Assembly: GCA_026724425.1 (NCBI GenBank)
Contig: JAIUCV010000009.1
Span: forward strand, 22,281,665-22,345,664
Length of the DNA stretch: 64,000 bases
Source: Erythrophleum ivorense
Lineage: Eukaryota; Streptophyta; Magnoliopsida; Fabales; Fabaceae
Reading direction: 5' to 3'
Shown in pieces: positions 1-11,347 of this stretch. The notes under the pieces were generated by a model, which was not told where the DNA came from, did no database searches, and saw only the letters and a list, made by a program, of their open reading frames with translations. Made by a program: the position numbers and the translations under genes. How positions within the stretch are numbered: the stretch's first letter is position 1; each line of letters begins with the position of its first letter.

Positions 1-667
1 ACAAAAAAACATAGGCTAATGTGTCTAGCAGTGCACTTCAACCACATCCACCAAATTCTTGCAAACAGAAAACACTGCCACAAAATGTACCTAATTACTA
101 CTAAAAGCCCCAATAAAGGTGCCAAGAAAGTTTACAAGTATAAGACAGCCACTGATCATTAAGATAGCAAAAGGATTGTTCCAGAGCTGCAAGGCTATCT
201 CACTATTCTGGAAAAAAAAAACAAATGATAACAACTCTTCAAACTCTTAAAACACAATATGTTAGGTGCCAAGGGCTTATGTGATGTATGAAGTTGAAGT
301 AAATCATTGGTGAGCAGCTCAGTCCAAACAATAGCTTTAAACCTAGTCCTTACCTTCTAAGAACTCATTTTGACTGGAAGGATCAGAGTCAATAATTTTG
401 ATAAATAGCAAAGTACAAGAAGCAGAAGGGTCCAAGGATTGTATCCTTTATCACAGAGCTTGAGCAAATATGAGGAGCTGGTAGTTTCCTATTATTAAAG
501 GGTCCAACAAATTCAAATTCAAGTAGAGGCGGGAACCTTTAGGTTAAACCTTGCAAATGGGAGCAATACACATCAGTAGAGAGGCAGTAAACCACAGATC
601 AGTATCAGAAAATCCCCAGACCCTAGCCAGTATCCTTGTGGGGCTTGCAACAAAGGCTCTGACTAAT
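1..667. other. left-edge sequence, unassigned
   Basis: This stretch lies between the window edge and the gypsy LTR. It would be terminal-intron sequence of the minus-strand delta-COP gene if that gene is intact. No delta-COP coding sequence is visible here. On the minus strand, just past the LTR boundary (about 653-667), the bases read like a worn methionine-type primer-binding site, so part of this may instead be the internal region of a second retroelement copy. A possible short exon at 91-207 is listed separately. Confidence 0.4.
91..207 (-). other. possible last exon of an unidentified membrane protein
   Basis: On the minus strand a long pyrimidine tract ending in CAG is followed by an open 39-codon stretch closed by TAG. 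It starts NSEIALQLWNNPF and continues as one strongly hydrophobic segment ending GTFIGAFSSN, which would make a single membrane helix at a C-terminus. The acceptor-like context and the terminal stop suggest a final exon. I cannot join it in frame to a convincing upstream exon: the best donor-like site, at about 352-354, gives a stop after joining. It could be a chance reading frame or part of a retroelement. It does not match the missing end of delta-COP. Confidence 0.2.
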
Positions 668-940
668 TGATGGAACCCAAAACTTCCTTTGTATTATTTA
701 TATGAAATAAGAGCTGGAATCCTCTCCAAACAAGCAAAAAAATTGGGAATTAGCAACTCTTGAGATATACAAAGAAAGAGAATGTAGAAGATAAAGGAAA
801 AATCAGAAAAGAAAGGAACTATATTGCCTGGCTTTTGAGAGGCCAAACTCTCTCCTAACTGAATCAGATTCTGCCTGCCTCTACTCTTCACATCTCACCA
901 TATATCCCCTCCCTAACTAACTTCCTCTCTCTCTATGTCA
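668..940 (-). repeat. 3' LTR of the gypsy element, with adjacent polypurine tract
   Basis: This copy aligns along its length with 7,896-8,171. Shared blocks include the run around 700-750 (AGAGCTGGAATCCTCTCC on the plus strand) and the CCTGCCTC region. On the minus strand a purine run, AAAGGGGGTGAGC (941-953), sits directly before the LTR start, as a polypurine tract should. A second, similar purine run lies about 65 bp further in. The low-coordinate flank also looks like a primer-binding site, which a true 3' LTR should not have. Confidence 0.7.
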
Positions 941-3664
941 GCTCACCCCCTTTATATCTCACCATATGTCCCCTCCTTCTAAATAACTTCCTCCCTCTGC
1001 CAGCTCACCCCCTTTTTCTCTCTCGTAGGCTCTAGCCCACTAGGTGTGGGTCCACCATTACCACCCCAACATGATTCACCTTGTCCTCAAGGTGAAAATG
1101 AGTTGTTTGAAACGTAGCAGTGTCAAGCATTGACCACCCATTGAAACCATTAAAATTAACCTCTTCATATGCCTTCTCAAAGTTGCAAGATAACTAAGTT
1201 CATTCCTAGCTGAGCTAATGTATAATGTTGAAGCATCTCTTCAGCGTTTTTCTTCTGCCCCACAACAGTTCCTTGAATCCAATCTCTAGCAATAAGTGTG
1301 CCTTGAGGACACCAATTTCATGAACAACAATGCTGCTAGGGAACCTACTGGAGCAAACCCTTCTCACTGTCATCATTTTTTGGGACTTCATACACTTCAT
1401 TTGAACAAAACACAGCACATTCAATAACTGCAAGGAACAGATTTGATGGAACTGCAGCTATCACAGCAATAAAAGCCGATCTGGTCTCCTTCTCCCCAAA
1501 TCCACCACCTCTTCACTTTGTTTGCAAACCACCCTTGATGTAAGAAGACCAAGAACAAGAGAAGCATATGTTGGTTGTTTTTAAAGGACCTGAGTAGCTG
1601 AAATATATGAACTTCATTTCCACTGTCCACTGTCCACTCTCCACTCTCCACTGTCCATATCACATTGCTATGTGGCTCCAGATAAAAGTTTCACTGACCT
1701 CCGATCTGCATTACCCTTCTAATTATCTTGTCACACTAATCCAATTCAAAAAAGTGATCCACATCGCCTTTTTTCCAACATCTTTCTGTATTAGCACAAA
1801 AACATTTAACATGGTAAATGTCCTGCAATGATAAGATAGCTACAAACTCTTCATACTAACTTGGACCTTTCTTGCTGCTAGCTTTGCATTTTCATGAGGA
1901 TTGGCTGCGATTACTCCTACTTCAAAAACAAAGATCTGTCTGGCAATTCATTAGTCACCATGTGAACAGATAGATACTCACAAATGTTTTCCAAGAGCTA
2001 ATTCAGTCCCGTTAATTCTTCTCATGGGCTATCAAGGTCTAAAAGCCATGATACACCTTGAACTTCATTCCATTCATGTATTGTCAAATGCAGAGACTGA
2101 GAAAATGCTTCAACCAATCCATTGGCCCCCCATAACAGTTTTTTGGTTTCTTCATCACTATCATTGAAGAATCTCCTCTTGCTGAGTTTCTTGAATCAGT
2201 TGCATCACTCTCCATTTGACTAGTTAAGGACAGTCTCCTAAACATAGAAACATTCAATGTACTCAGCAAATAAAGCTTCCTTCCAAAATGGATAAAGTAT
2301 GAGTAAAGGCTATGTGCCTAGCATTATACTCAGTAGGATGTCTTCACCCAGCCTCCCTATGTCTCTGAACTTAAGCACTAGAGCAAGAACATCACGAGAC
2401 AATTAAAAACTAGCAATAACTGTCCATAGCATAGGCTCATAAAGGTGCCTTGGAGGCGCTTTCTCAGTGCACACCTCTAAGCAAGCAAATCCAAAGCATC
2501 TTCAACACCCACCTCTCTCTTTCCATCAATTTGAATCTCCCTTGTATATGATGAAACAAGTTACAAAGCTATTGTGATTTACGCACTTCCATGCAGCGGA
2601 GGACCATGTTCTCTTTCAACAACAATAAAGAGAAGTTTATGACCAGGACACAAAATGTCGTCTTCCTTCATTCCCTCAATATAGGTACCCTCTTTATTCT
2701 TCTTTGCATCTTCCCCTTCAATCTCTTCATCTTTTTCAGTCATTATAAGAAGTTGAAATTGTCAATTCTATCTCCCATGGTTTGCCCCAAGCATCTAAGT
2801 GGAAAAAAAGACCAAACTCAATCCCTTTCGATCGGCTCTATTGACATCAAGCAAGTGCTGAAAATCATCAAACTCAACCACCACTGATAGTGTTATCGAG
2901 CTCACCTTATGCCTTACTTTTAGTCATCATTCAGTGAACATCCACGAATGATAGTGTTCTGTTGTTTCCTTCAAGGCAAGAATATGCATGACCAATGGAT
3001 AATGATTGATCAGGCCTACCTATTGTGATTGACCCAATCTTGGGCCTTTGTTACTTCTGAGTATCCTAGCCTCTTTTAGAGCCTAATGTTTTTCCTTTTG
3101 CCCAATTCAATTTTAAGCTTCTACCCCATCCAACTTCCCTAACCCAATCCATGACCTAATTTCTCTCCATCTCTTTGTGCTCATGGTTGTCACCCTTCTC
3201 AACACAGCAATGTTTTAGCTCACTTCTCCTAGCTTACTCAGTGTTGCATGGATGATGGCTCTCTTTGGGTCTGTTTGGAGCTAAAGTTGCGAAGAAATTG
3301 ATTTCCCCCCACTCTCTTGATGTATTTCCTTGGATGTGGATGAGCTAAAGACTTGGATTAACTTCATGGGCTAAGAAACATGGGTAACTTCTAACTTTAC
3401 CTACCTCCTCCTCTTCTTCAAGTTCAATCACCGATAGTTGTTACTCTTTGTTTGTTCCTTTCTCTTTTGCTTTTTTGAACTCTGCCTTCTCCCTTCTTAG
3501 CTCTACCCAAAGAGCCTGTAGATAAATGTTTCTCACCTTCTTTAATTGTGATGTGTGCTAAGTTTTAATTACAACCTTCTCATAGTTGCAACATTTTTCT
3601 TCTCAGTCATAACTAGCTTGAGCTTAAAGACTCTCTTTTCCAACTCAATATCATCCATTCCCTC
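941..3664 (-). pseudogene. gypsy internal remnant with integrase C-terminal tail
   Basis: On the minus strand the segment near 1,071-1,140 reads ATFQTTHFHLEDKVNHVG. This resembles the chromodomain-to-tail end of plant Ty3/gypsy polyproteins (family pattern: ATWE, a short linker, then xLEDKV). Upstream pieces around 1,200-1,430 are open only in short stretches. Toward 3,664, which is the 5' end of the internal region, a charged segment beginning EGMDDIELEKRV resembles a gag N-terminus. Reverse transcriptase and the integrase core are not recognisable, so this looks like a deletion derivative. A short (TCCAC)-rich run sits at 1,620-1,660. Confidence 0.55.
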
Positions 3665-3868
3665 CATTGGAGTATTCTATAGTTATTTTTATATTCTATG
3701 ATTATTAGAAAGGTTACAATTGGGTAATTAATATGTTATTATTTGTAATTATAAGTAATTAATATCTTGTCTTTTAACCTCTCCTATGAATTCAAAAGTT
3801 CATGTAAATCAAACTCACGGACTAAATTACATCTAAAGGGTTTTCTCTCTTCCTTCTCCATATTTTAT
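3665..3868 (+). repeat. 5' LTR of the nested copia element
   Basis: It shares long blocks with 7,702-7,865, including AATTCAAAAGTTCAT and CTAAAGGGTTTTCTCTC. Its first bases are degraded from the expected TGTTGG to CATTGG. The primer-binding site follows directly. Confidence 0.8.
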
Positions 3869-4106
3869 GTTATCAGAGCCTAAACCCTAGTCTTTTTTAG
3901 TTAACCTCATTTTCTAGTGACTGTGCTCATTCCAGTCACCATGCACCACCTTATCTTGATGCACACACCCCATCACTGCCTCAGACTCTGCCGATCAGCC
4001 AACCACAATTGCTAGAGCTCTGTCTACCACCACATGCGCTGGCCACGTGCCAAATCATAGAAAGCTCCTCACCCACATGTTGACGTGTGATAGTGCGTGG
4101 AAACCT

Positions 4107-4111
4107 CCCCC

Positions 4112-4142
<31 letters not shown>
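4107..4142 (+). repeat. poly(C)-poly(A) homopolymer tract
   Basis: A run of about 26 C residues is followed by about 10 A residues, in the leader of the copia element. Such a run is length-unstable and is also a common place for sequencing or assembly error. Confidence 0.9.
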
Positions 4143-4329
4143 GCCATGGTCTGCCCAAAACTAGTCATTGTCCTCTGCTCTACCTAGCCTAGCTCTTCTC
4201 ATTCGTGATTGGGCCTTGTTCATGTTGCTTGGCGGTTCTCTCCTCTCCATTCATCACTAATTAGCCATTATGATATAATATTCCTCCATCTAAGATTATT
4301 TTCCAAAGCTCCCTTCAACCAAATACATC

Positions 4330-5870
4330 ATGTCTGATGCTGTTCAAGCCTCCTTAACCCCCATAAGTCAGGATGTTTTTTTTACTGTTTTTAGGAAATC
4401 CCATCCTCACTCCTACTGCAACAAGTTGGGTCATACTCACAACAAGTATTTTTCTTTTATATGGTTGTCCTATGACAACCAATGTTGCTTTAATGGAATG
4501 ATGTTGCTCAAGCTAATGGTCCTCCATCAATCACTTTATCTAGGGACGGACTATGATGATTTCTTGCAATATTAGGCTACCAAGTACAATGCCACTACCT
4601 CTGTTGCACAAACTAGCAATTTAGTAGCTTGTCTCTCCCACTCCTCATCCTTTGGACCTTAAATTCTTGATTCCAATGCTTTTGATCACATCCTTGGTAA
4701 CCAAAACCTCTTCTCACATCAAGGTACTTCTTCACTTCTGACTATTACTCTTGCTAATGGTTTATAGACAGTTGCCATTGGTCAAGAACAATCCTTCCTT
4801 TCTTAACCTTAACCTCTATCTTCTACATTCTAGCTGTCCATTTAATCTATTTCCATTAGTAAACTCAGCCAAACACTTAACTGTCCTTTCATGATTCATT
4901 TGTGGTTATACAAGATCAGTGTGGGGCGCAAACGACACCAGGTGTGAATCTCATGGAAACCTGATCACTTCTTTATGCCAACATCAATAATTATCTTTAC
5001 ACCTTTTGATTCTCGAAGCTATTGCATTTTCATTGGGTCATCCTAATCTCAATAAACTTCAGCACATGGTGTCTAGTCTCTCGTCTTTGTCATATTTAAA
5101 TTGTGAGTCATGTTACTTGGGTAAACATTCCCATGTCTCTTTTCCTAAAAGTAATAACACTAGTGTTGTCTCTTCTTTTTTCTCTTGTTGACTTTGATGT
5201 GTGGGGGACCAAGTCGTACTTGTTCAACTTTTCGACTTTTAATTTCTGTCACTTTTATTAATGATTACTCTTATTGTACTTTGTTATTTTTTTTAATGAA
5301 ATCTGAGTCGTCCTCAATTTTTCAACAATTTTGCAATGAGATTTTCTACTCAATTTAGCACTTTTATCAAAGTTTTATGCAACGACAATGCCTGTGGATG
5401 TCCATACTTCATAATATTCTTGCGCTTATACTCCTCAACAAATAAGGTAGCTGAAATAAAAATCTTCATCTTATTGAAATAGCTCGCACTTTATTGCTTC
5501 ATCCCAATATTCCTCTTCATTTTTGGAGCGATGATGTCCTCACTGCATGTTACTTGATCAATCGGATGCCTTCCTCGATGCTACAAAATCAAGTCCCTCA
5601 CACTCTTCTTTGCCAATGAAACTCTCTGTCACCTTCCTCATGTTTTTCGCTGTACCTACTTTGTCCACAATTTGACTATAGAACGAGATAAGTTATCTAT
5701 TAAATCCTTCAAATGTATTTCTTGGATTACACTCATCTCCAAAAAGGGTATCGATGTTATTCCTTGCTACAATCACTATTTCATGACCACAGGTGTTACC
5801 TTCTTTGAGTTAGCATCGTTTTATTCGTCAACCACTTCTCATGATCCTCCATTGTCATTGAAGTACTTCT
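4330..5870 (+). pseudogene. copia gag to integrase remnant
   Basis: Domains appear in order but in shifting frames. A gag-like start lies at 4,330. A GAG-pre-integrase piece at about 5,030-5,190 contains LGHPNLNKLQHMV and a zinc-finger-like CESCYLGK. The integrase core begins near 5,195 with a DVWGPSRTC-like segment, followed by NDYSYCTLLFF. A later block at about 5,440-5,600 resembles HFWSDDVLTACYLINRMPSS, typical of copia integrases. Many stops and frameshifts rule out a working protein. Confidence 0.8.
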
Positions 5871-6189
5871 AGTTCCATCCTTTGATCCTAGTCGTCCTTC
5901 ATTGGTTGAGCCAATAGTTGACTCCACTATCTCCTCTGCACCACTTCTCACTCTTGTAGATTTTGTAGATGTCTTTAATGATTCACACATGGTTCTAGCA
6001 CCTAACCCTACTCTAAACCTATCTACTAATGATGTTTTCCAATTGCTATTTGAAAGAGTATTCATTCTTCTCGTAATTCCCCATCCTATTTATAATTTTT
6101 TAAGTTAGCATCATTTTTCATCATCCCACTATGCTTTTGCATCTTCTTTGTCCTCAATTTCCATTCCTCAAACTCAAGAGGCTCTTTCT

Positions 6190-7640
6190 CATCCTGGGTG
6201 GAGACAAGCTATGATTAACAAAATGGAGGCTATGCAATCAAATGACACTTAGGAACTTGTCCATTTGCCCCCCTTGATAAATTCAACATTCGTTGTCAAT
6301 GGGTTTGACACAGTTAAAGTTGGACCTGATGGTAACATTGATCGCCTTAAGGGCATGTCTTGTAACTAAAGGCTATGCTCAAATTTTTGGCTTAAATTAC
6401 AGTGACACTTTTTCACTTGTGGCCAAGATTTCCTTTATCCATGCGTATTATCTATTGCTGGAAATCAAGATTGGCCCCTTTATCAATTTGACATTAAGAA
6501 TGCCTTTCTTCATGGCAATCTTAAGGAGAAAGTCTACATGGAGCAACTACTTGAGTTTATTGCTCATGGGTAGTCCAAATTAGTATGTAAGTTACGTCGG
6601 TCCTATCTACAAGCTCAAGCAATCATCCAGGCCCTAGTTTGGGTGATTTCGCAGTGTTTGTCCAACAATTTGAGTTGATCAAAAGTGAAGCTAATCACTC
6701 TTTATTCTGCATGCATCGACCTTTTAATCTCTGCATATGTTTGGTAGCCTATGTTGATGACATTGTCATCATTGAGAATGATCAAGATGGAATCTCTTAG
6801 AGCTTAAACCAACATCTACTTAATCACTTTCAGACCAAAGATTTGGGCAAGTTAAAATATTTTTTTGGGCATTAAGGTAGCTATATTGGGATAGTGATTT
6901 GTCAAAGAAAGTATGCCCTAGATATCCTTGAAGAAATTGGCATGTTCGATTGCTGGCCAGTTGATACTCGTATGTATCCTAATATCAAACTTATACAAAG
7001 ACAAGGGGCACCTTTAACAGATCCAAGTAGATTCCAACGACTTGTTAGAAAATTGAATTATCTCACCATTACTCAACTGGACATCTCCCTGAGTGTAGTA
7101 AGCCAATTCTCACAATTACCATGCACCAATCAATGGATGCATTAACGTACATTCTCAAATATATCAATGAAGGTCCTGAGAAAGGCTTGCTATATGGAGA
7201 TCATAAACATATCCAAGTGGTTGGGTGTGTTGATGCAAATTAGGCAATATCCCCTACGAATCAACAATACACTACAAGTTATTACATTTTCATTGGAAGG
7301 AAACTTGTATTTTGAAAAGCAAGAAACAAGATGTTGTGGCTAGATCTAGTGCTGAATCTGAATATCATGCATAGCACTGACAATGTGTGAACTTGTGCAG
7401 ATGAAACAATTGCTTCAAAAACTACAATTTAGAGATTTCAAGCAAGATAACATTAATTTGAAATAATCAAGCTACTTTGCATATTGCATCTAATCTAGTC
7501 TTTCATGAGAGAAGCAAACATGTTGAAGTTGATTGTCATTTTACCAAAGAGAAATACTATCTAGGACTTTCATCACCAGCCATGTCAACTCCAATAATCA
7601 ATTAGCTAACATTCTCACTAAAGCATTAAAGAGGTCACGC
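6190..7640 (+). pseudogene. copia reverse transcriptase and RNase H remnant
   Basis: The N-terminal part of the RT is recognisable from HPGWRQAMINKMEAMQSN (about 6,195) through LVTKGYAQIFGLNYSDTFS (about 6,350) to the LDIKNAFLHGNLKEKVYMEQ-like segment (about 6,485-6,545). The catalytic AYVDDIVII segment is at about 6,747-6,773. RNase H and the C-terminus follow: KYALDILEEIGMFDC, then RFQRLVRKLNYLTITQLDIS (about 6,905-7,110). A degraded ARSSAESEY-like block is near 7,340. Frames change repeatedly and stops interrupt the sequence. Confidence 0.85.
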
Positions 7641-7701
7641 ATTTCTTACTTTTGTAAAAAGCTTGGTGTATATAATTTATATGCTCCAACTTAAGGAGAA
7701 G

Positions 7702-7865
7702 TGTTGGAATATTCTATTATTATATAGATAGAATACAATTAGGTAATTAATTTGTGATTATTTTGTAATTATGAATGGCTAATAGCTTATCCTGTAATCT
7801 TCCCAATAAATTCAAAAGTTCATACACCTAAAGGGTTTTCTCTCATCCTCTCTCCATATGTTATA
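7702..7865 (+). repeat. 3' LTR of the nested copia element
   Basis: It begins TGTTGGAATATTC directly after the purine run TTAAGGAGAAG. It is about 40 bp shorter than the 5' LTR, mainly through a gap before the AAAGGGTTTTC block. The CCCTC duplication follows at 7,866-7,870. Confidence 0.85.
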
Positions 7866-7895
7866 CCCTCGAATTGAATGGCTCTGATATCAAAT

Positions 7896-8171
7896 TGATG
7901 GAATCCAAAACTTCCTTTGTTATTATTTATATATGAAATCAGAGCTGGAATCCTCTCCAAACAAGTGAAAAATGGAGAATTAGCAGCTCTAAGAGTACAA
8001 AGAAAGAAAATGTAGAAGATGATAGGAAAAATCAGAAAAAGAAAGGAGCCTCTTGCTTGGCTGTCTTGAGGCCAGACTCTTTCCCAAATTGAATCATGTT
8101 CTGCCTGCCTCTAATTCTTCACAGGTCTTTCACCATATATCCCCTCCTAGCTACCTTCACCTGTGTCTACA
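7896..8171 (-). repeat. 5' LTR of the gypsy element, with primer-binding site
   Basis: Read on the minus strand, the LTR ends ...TTCCATCA and is followed at 7,880-7,895 by TTTGATATCAGAGCC. That is close to the TGGTATCAGAGC site used by elements primed with initiator-methionine tRNA. It pairs with 668-940. Confidence 0.75.
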
Positions 8172-8980
8172 GCACGCACAAAGATCCTAGATAAAAGTAG
8201 ATAACAATGCTGGAAAGAAGGCCTGAACCAACTTAACAGAACCACCTAAAGAAAGCACTCTTTAAATTGTCTACTCTTTTTAAAATCTTTTAAACCATCA
8301 GGTCATAAAAAAGGAGAAGTAAATGGCTATCACAATTGGCCAAGCTTCTCAGACCCTTTCTTCCACATTCATGCCATCCAACCCACTTTCAGCCAAATGA
8401 AGAATTCAATAAAAGAAGAGTTATAAAAATGAACAATCCTCCTAAATGAGGCAACTTACAAGAAAATCAAACAACAACATCAACAACAAAGCCTTTTCCC
8501 ACTAAGTGGGAACAAGAAAAATCAAACACCAAATAAAAATATATTAACTCAACAAATCATTCCCGTCCCTTTTGATATATTCAACAAAGAAATACACTAC
8601 ATAATAAACCAAGAGTTTGATTCACACTCAACTTACTGTTGAAGAGATGTAAGACATCCAAAGCAACTGCAAATATGTAAATGTTGTCAACTAAATATCC
8701 ATTTAACTAGACCTATCTCAGTAAGCCACAGCTTGATGTACTGCAGAAAATGCCATAAGCTTAAAAGAGGAAGACAAATGGTGCATGGTGATGATGGGGT
8801 AAATCTTGGTTAACACAACTAGCACATATGGTCATTGGTCAATACTTAGTACATACGAGATAGCAAATTATTAACATGTAGCAGAGAATGTTTTTATATA
8901 AACTTCAATGCATTATAAACAAATCATGGACATGGTATCGCTAATTTTTATTCATGAAGGGCAAAAAAATTAAATTTGAC
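8172..8980 (-). other. start of the delta-COP terminal intron
   Basis: This AT-rich sequence lies between the donor of the last visible exon (GGAG/GTCAAA at 8,980) and the gypsy LTR. I see no coding sequence, and no acceptor followed by the expected C-terminal exon. Confidence 0.6.
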
Positions 8981-11316
8981 CTCCATTCCCCATCAATCTG
9001 CCTAACATTTGGTGCTTCTCGAAGAGCTGGAAGAGGCACTGAGATCACAACATTTCGCAGATCAAACATTGATGAAGCTTCATATTCAATGCTGACATAA
9101 GTTTCATTTCCAGAAACAGAAGGCCAGCAGTTGACTGCATACACATAAATTTTACACCATAAGTTAATAATACAAATGTTAAACAACACAAGTGACAGAT
9201 AAGATAAGTGATAAATATGAACCCACTAGTCAGTGGCACCATGGACTCATCATTGCTTTGCATTCTCCACTTCAATAGGCCAACACCAGCTGCATCACCA
9301 GCTTGACCACTGGGGAAAGGCCTATTGGGATCCTTTAGACCGAGTATATTTTCAGAGGAAAATAATTCTTTATTCACGTTAGGGTGTGTTTTGAAAAGGA
9401 TGCCTGGATTGCCCCCAGTTTTGATCTGCAAACGCAAGTTACAACATTTAAAAAGCCAGTGCATATATTTCTTTTCCAACAATTAAAATTTGCATTCACA
9501 ACCAGTGTTTAAAAAAGCAATAGAAACACTTGAGAAGGATGTGAGGTACATTCACATCTAAAATTGAAAAATGAACAATAATTCTCTATAACTTTTTTTT
9601 CCCTTGATTTAAAAAAAAACCACTTCATACCAACAATGATTGTCTTATAAATAACATAGACATGCATCACACATCAAAAGCACCAGAATACTCAAACTAG
9701 CCATCTCATTATCAAGCATGGAACCATAAGTCACCACCATTACAGGATTATTAGCTCTCAATATCTTCCTCTTCTGTTTCATCCTCCCTAATTGAGCAGC
9801 CATAGCTATTTGGTCCCCTTCCCTCATTAGGTTCCTCTCTTCATCTACCCTTTGTTTCCCTTTTGATGTCATGCTTGGTTCAGATGTCTAAGCTCTTACA
9901 GTTCAAAAACAAAAAACAAAAAAACAAAAACAAAAACAACAACAACAACATATCTCTACACAAATATATTGACCTTGGTTGTACGTTTAGGAGAGTCTAA
10001 GAGAGTAAACTCCAGCAATGAATCTTGAACCTTAAGCACACATGCTGGTTTTTAAACATTGTTCACATTGAAGTTAGTCAATTGCTTACCCTAAAAATCA
10101 CTGCCAAGTGCCAACTATACTTGTAAAAGATGCAAACCAGGAGAAGACCATATGATTGAAAAAAATATAGTTAAAATAAATCAGCAAACAAAAAAACGAA
10201 GATAAGTAAAACAAAAAATTATCATCTGATATGAGAACTATTTTTGCTACTCTTCTGATGAGATTTAACAAATCAGGAAAGCATTTGCATCAAAAAAATA
10301 ATTAAATATTAACAAAAGACTATTTAGGTTATACCAACAATAAGGAAATATATCCCTGAGGATACATTCAGGTATAGGCAGAAAGAGAGAAGTTACCTGA
10401 ACTTGAATATACCCATCCTCTTGGTTAAGGATTTGAAGAGATAATGTGCCCTGAACATCAAAATTACTTACTCCACCATCTCGTTTTAGTATCACATTAA
10501 GTTTCTCCTCAACAGTTAAAGTGATGGGATCAGTAGCAGGTGGGGCAGCTGGCCTAGACTGGCCAAGTTTTGGCTGAACATCTTCAAGAATAACTTCACC
10601 TTCTGCTTTCAATGATTCCAAAAACTGGTTTGTCCTCTGAGATTTACCAAGCTGCATACCAGAACCTTTTGGTGGAGCAGTGGCAGATGCAGGTGGATGA
10701 CCTGGGGAACAGAATATGGGAGCACAAAAGTGAAGAGAACACTTCTTAATGAGTAAATAATAACAGAATTATGTGTTAGTTCAGGCAAATATTAAATCAT
10801 CCGTCTCAGCAATGGAGCTGGCTTGAACAAAAATTATTCACAAATAAGTAGTAAAACAACCTTAGGAATTCAACATGCACAACTATACAACTACATCTAC
10901 ATCTATTACTACTACATATAGGAGAACAAAGCAGATACTACTGTTGGACTGTTAATCTTACTTTCTTATATACTTACTTTCATAGTATTCACACACAGGT
11001 GTAAAGAGGGCTTAAAATTTATATCAAACAGAAATAAGTAGCCAAATTAAACCTCATTAGATTTCACAGTGCAAATGATATTACTATTTCTTTTCCTCTT
11101 GGTTTGAACGAAGAGCTCTATCATTCTGAGGTACTATGACAAAGGGGTAAAAAAAAAGTGACAAAAAGAATATTAATAGTAAATGACAACATTGGAGTTA
11201 CCAAATCAGGTAACCTCAGTTACAGATGATTGAATTCCATGTTAGGACGTGAATAATAATATTTAAATTTGTTATTCGTTAGTATTATCAATACTTCATT
11301 GTTAGGTAGAAGTTAA

Positions 11317-11347
<31 letters not shown>

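Larger units (their letters stand above)
3665..7865 (+). mobile_element. Ty1/copia retrotransposon nested in the gypsy element
   Basis: This is a complete but heavily mutated element. It has a 5' LTR (about 3,665-3,868), a primer-binding site containing TATCAGAGC (about 3,870-3,879, initiator-methionine type), decayed gag-integrase-RT-RNase H in the usual copia order, a polypurine tract (7,691-7,701) and a 3' LTR (7,702-7,865). The 5-bp target duplication CCCTC is exact at 3,660-3,664 and 7,866-7,870. Removing the element rejoins the gypsy sequence next to its own primer-binding site. The LTRs are clearly diverged and the frame is broken many times, so the insertion is old and inactive. Confidence 0.88.
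668..8171 (-). mobile_element. decayed Ty3/gypsy LTR retrotransposon, interrupted by a copia element
   Basis: Two LTRs of about 275 bp in the same orientation (668-940 and 7,896-8,171) bound this minus-strand element. They are visibly related but have many differences. A primer-binding-site-like sequence lies next to the upstream LTR, and a polypurine tract next to the downstream LTR. Only about 2.75 kb of internal sequence remains once the nested copia element (3,665-7,865) is removed, so most of gag-pol has been lost. I see no convincing target-site duplication: the flanks read CTAAT on the left and GCACG on the right. The element lies downstream of the last visible delta-COP exon, in what should be that gene's terminal intron. 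Confidence 0.75.

Noticed and set aside
9045..9482. A 145-codon minus-strand frame taken as one exon
   Set aside because: Its middle (GFIFITYLICHLCC...) is intron read-through between the donor at 9,226 and the acceptor at 9,135. Splicing gives the expected PLTINCWPSV.
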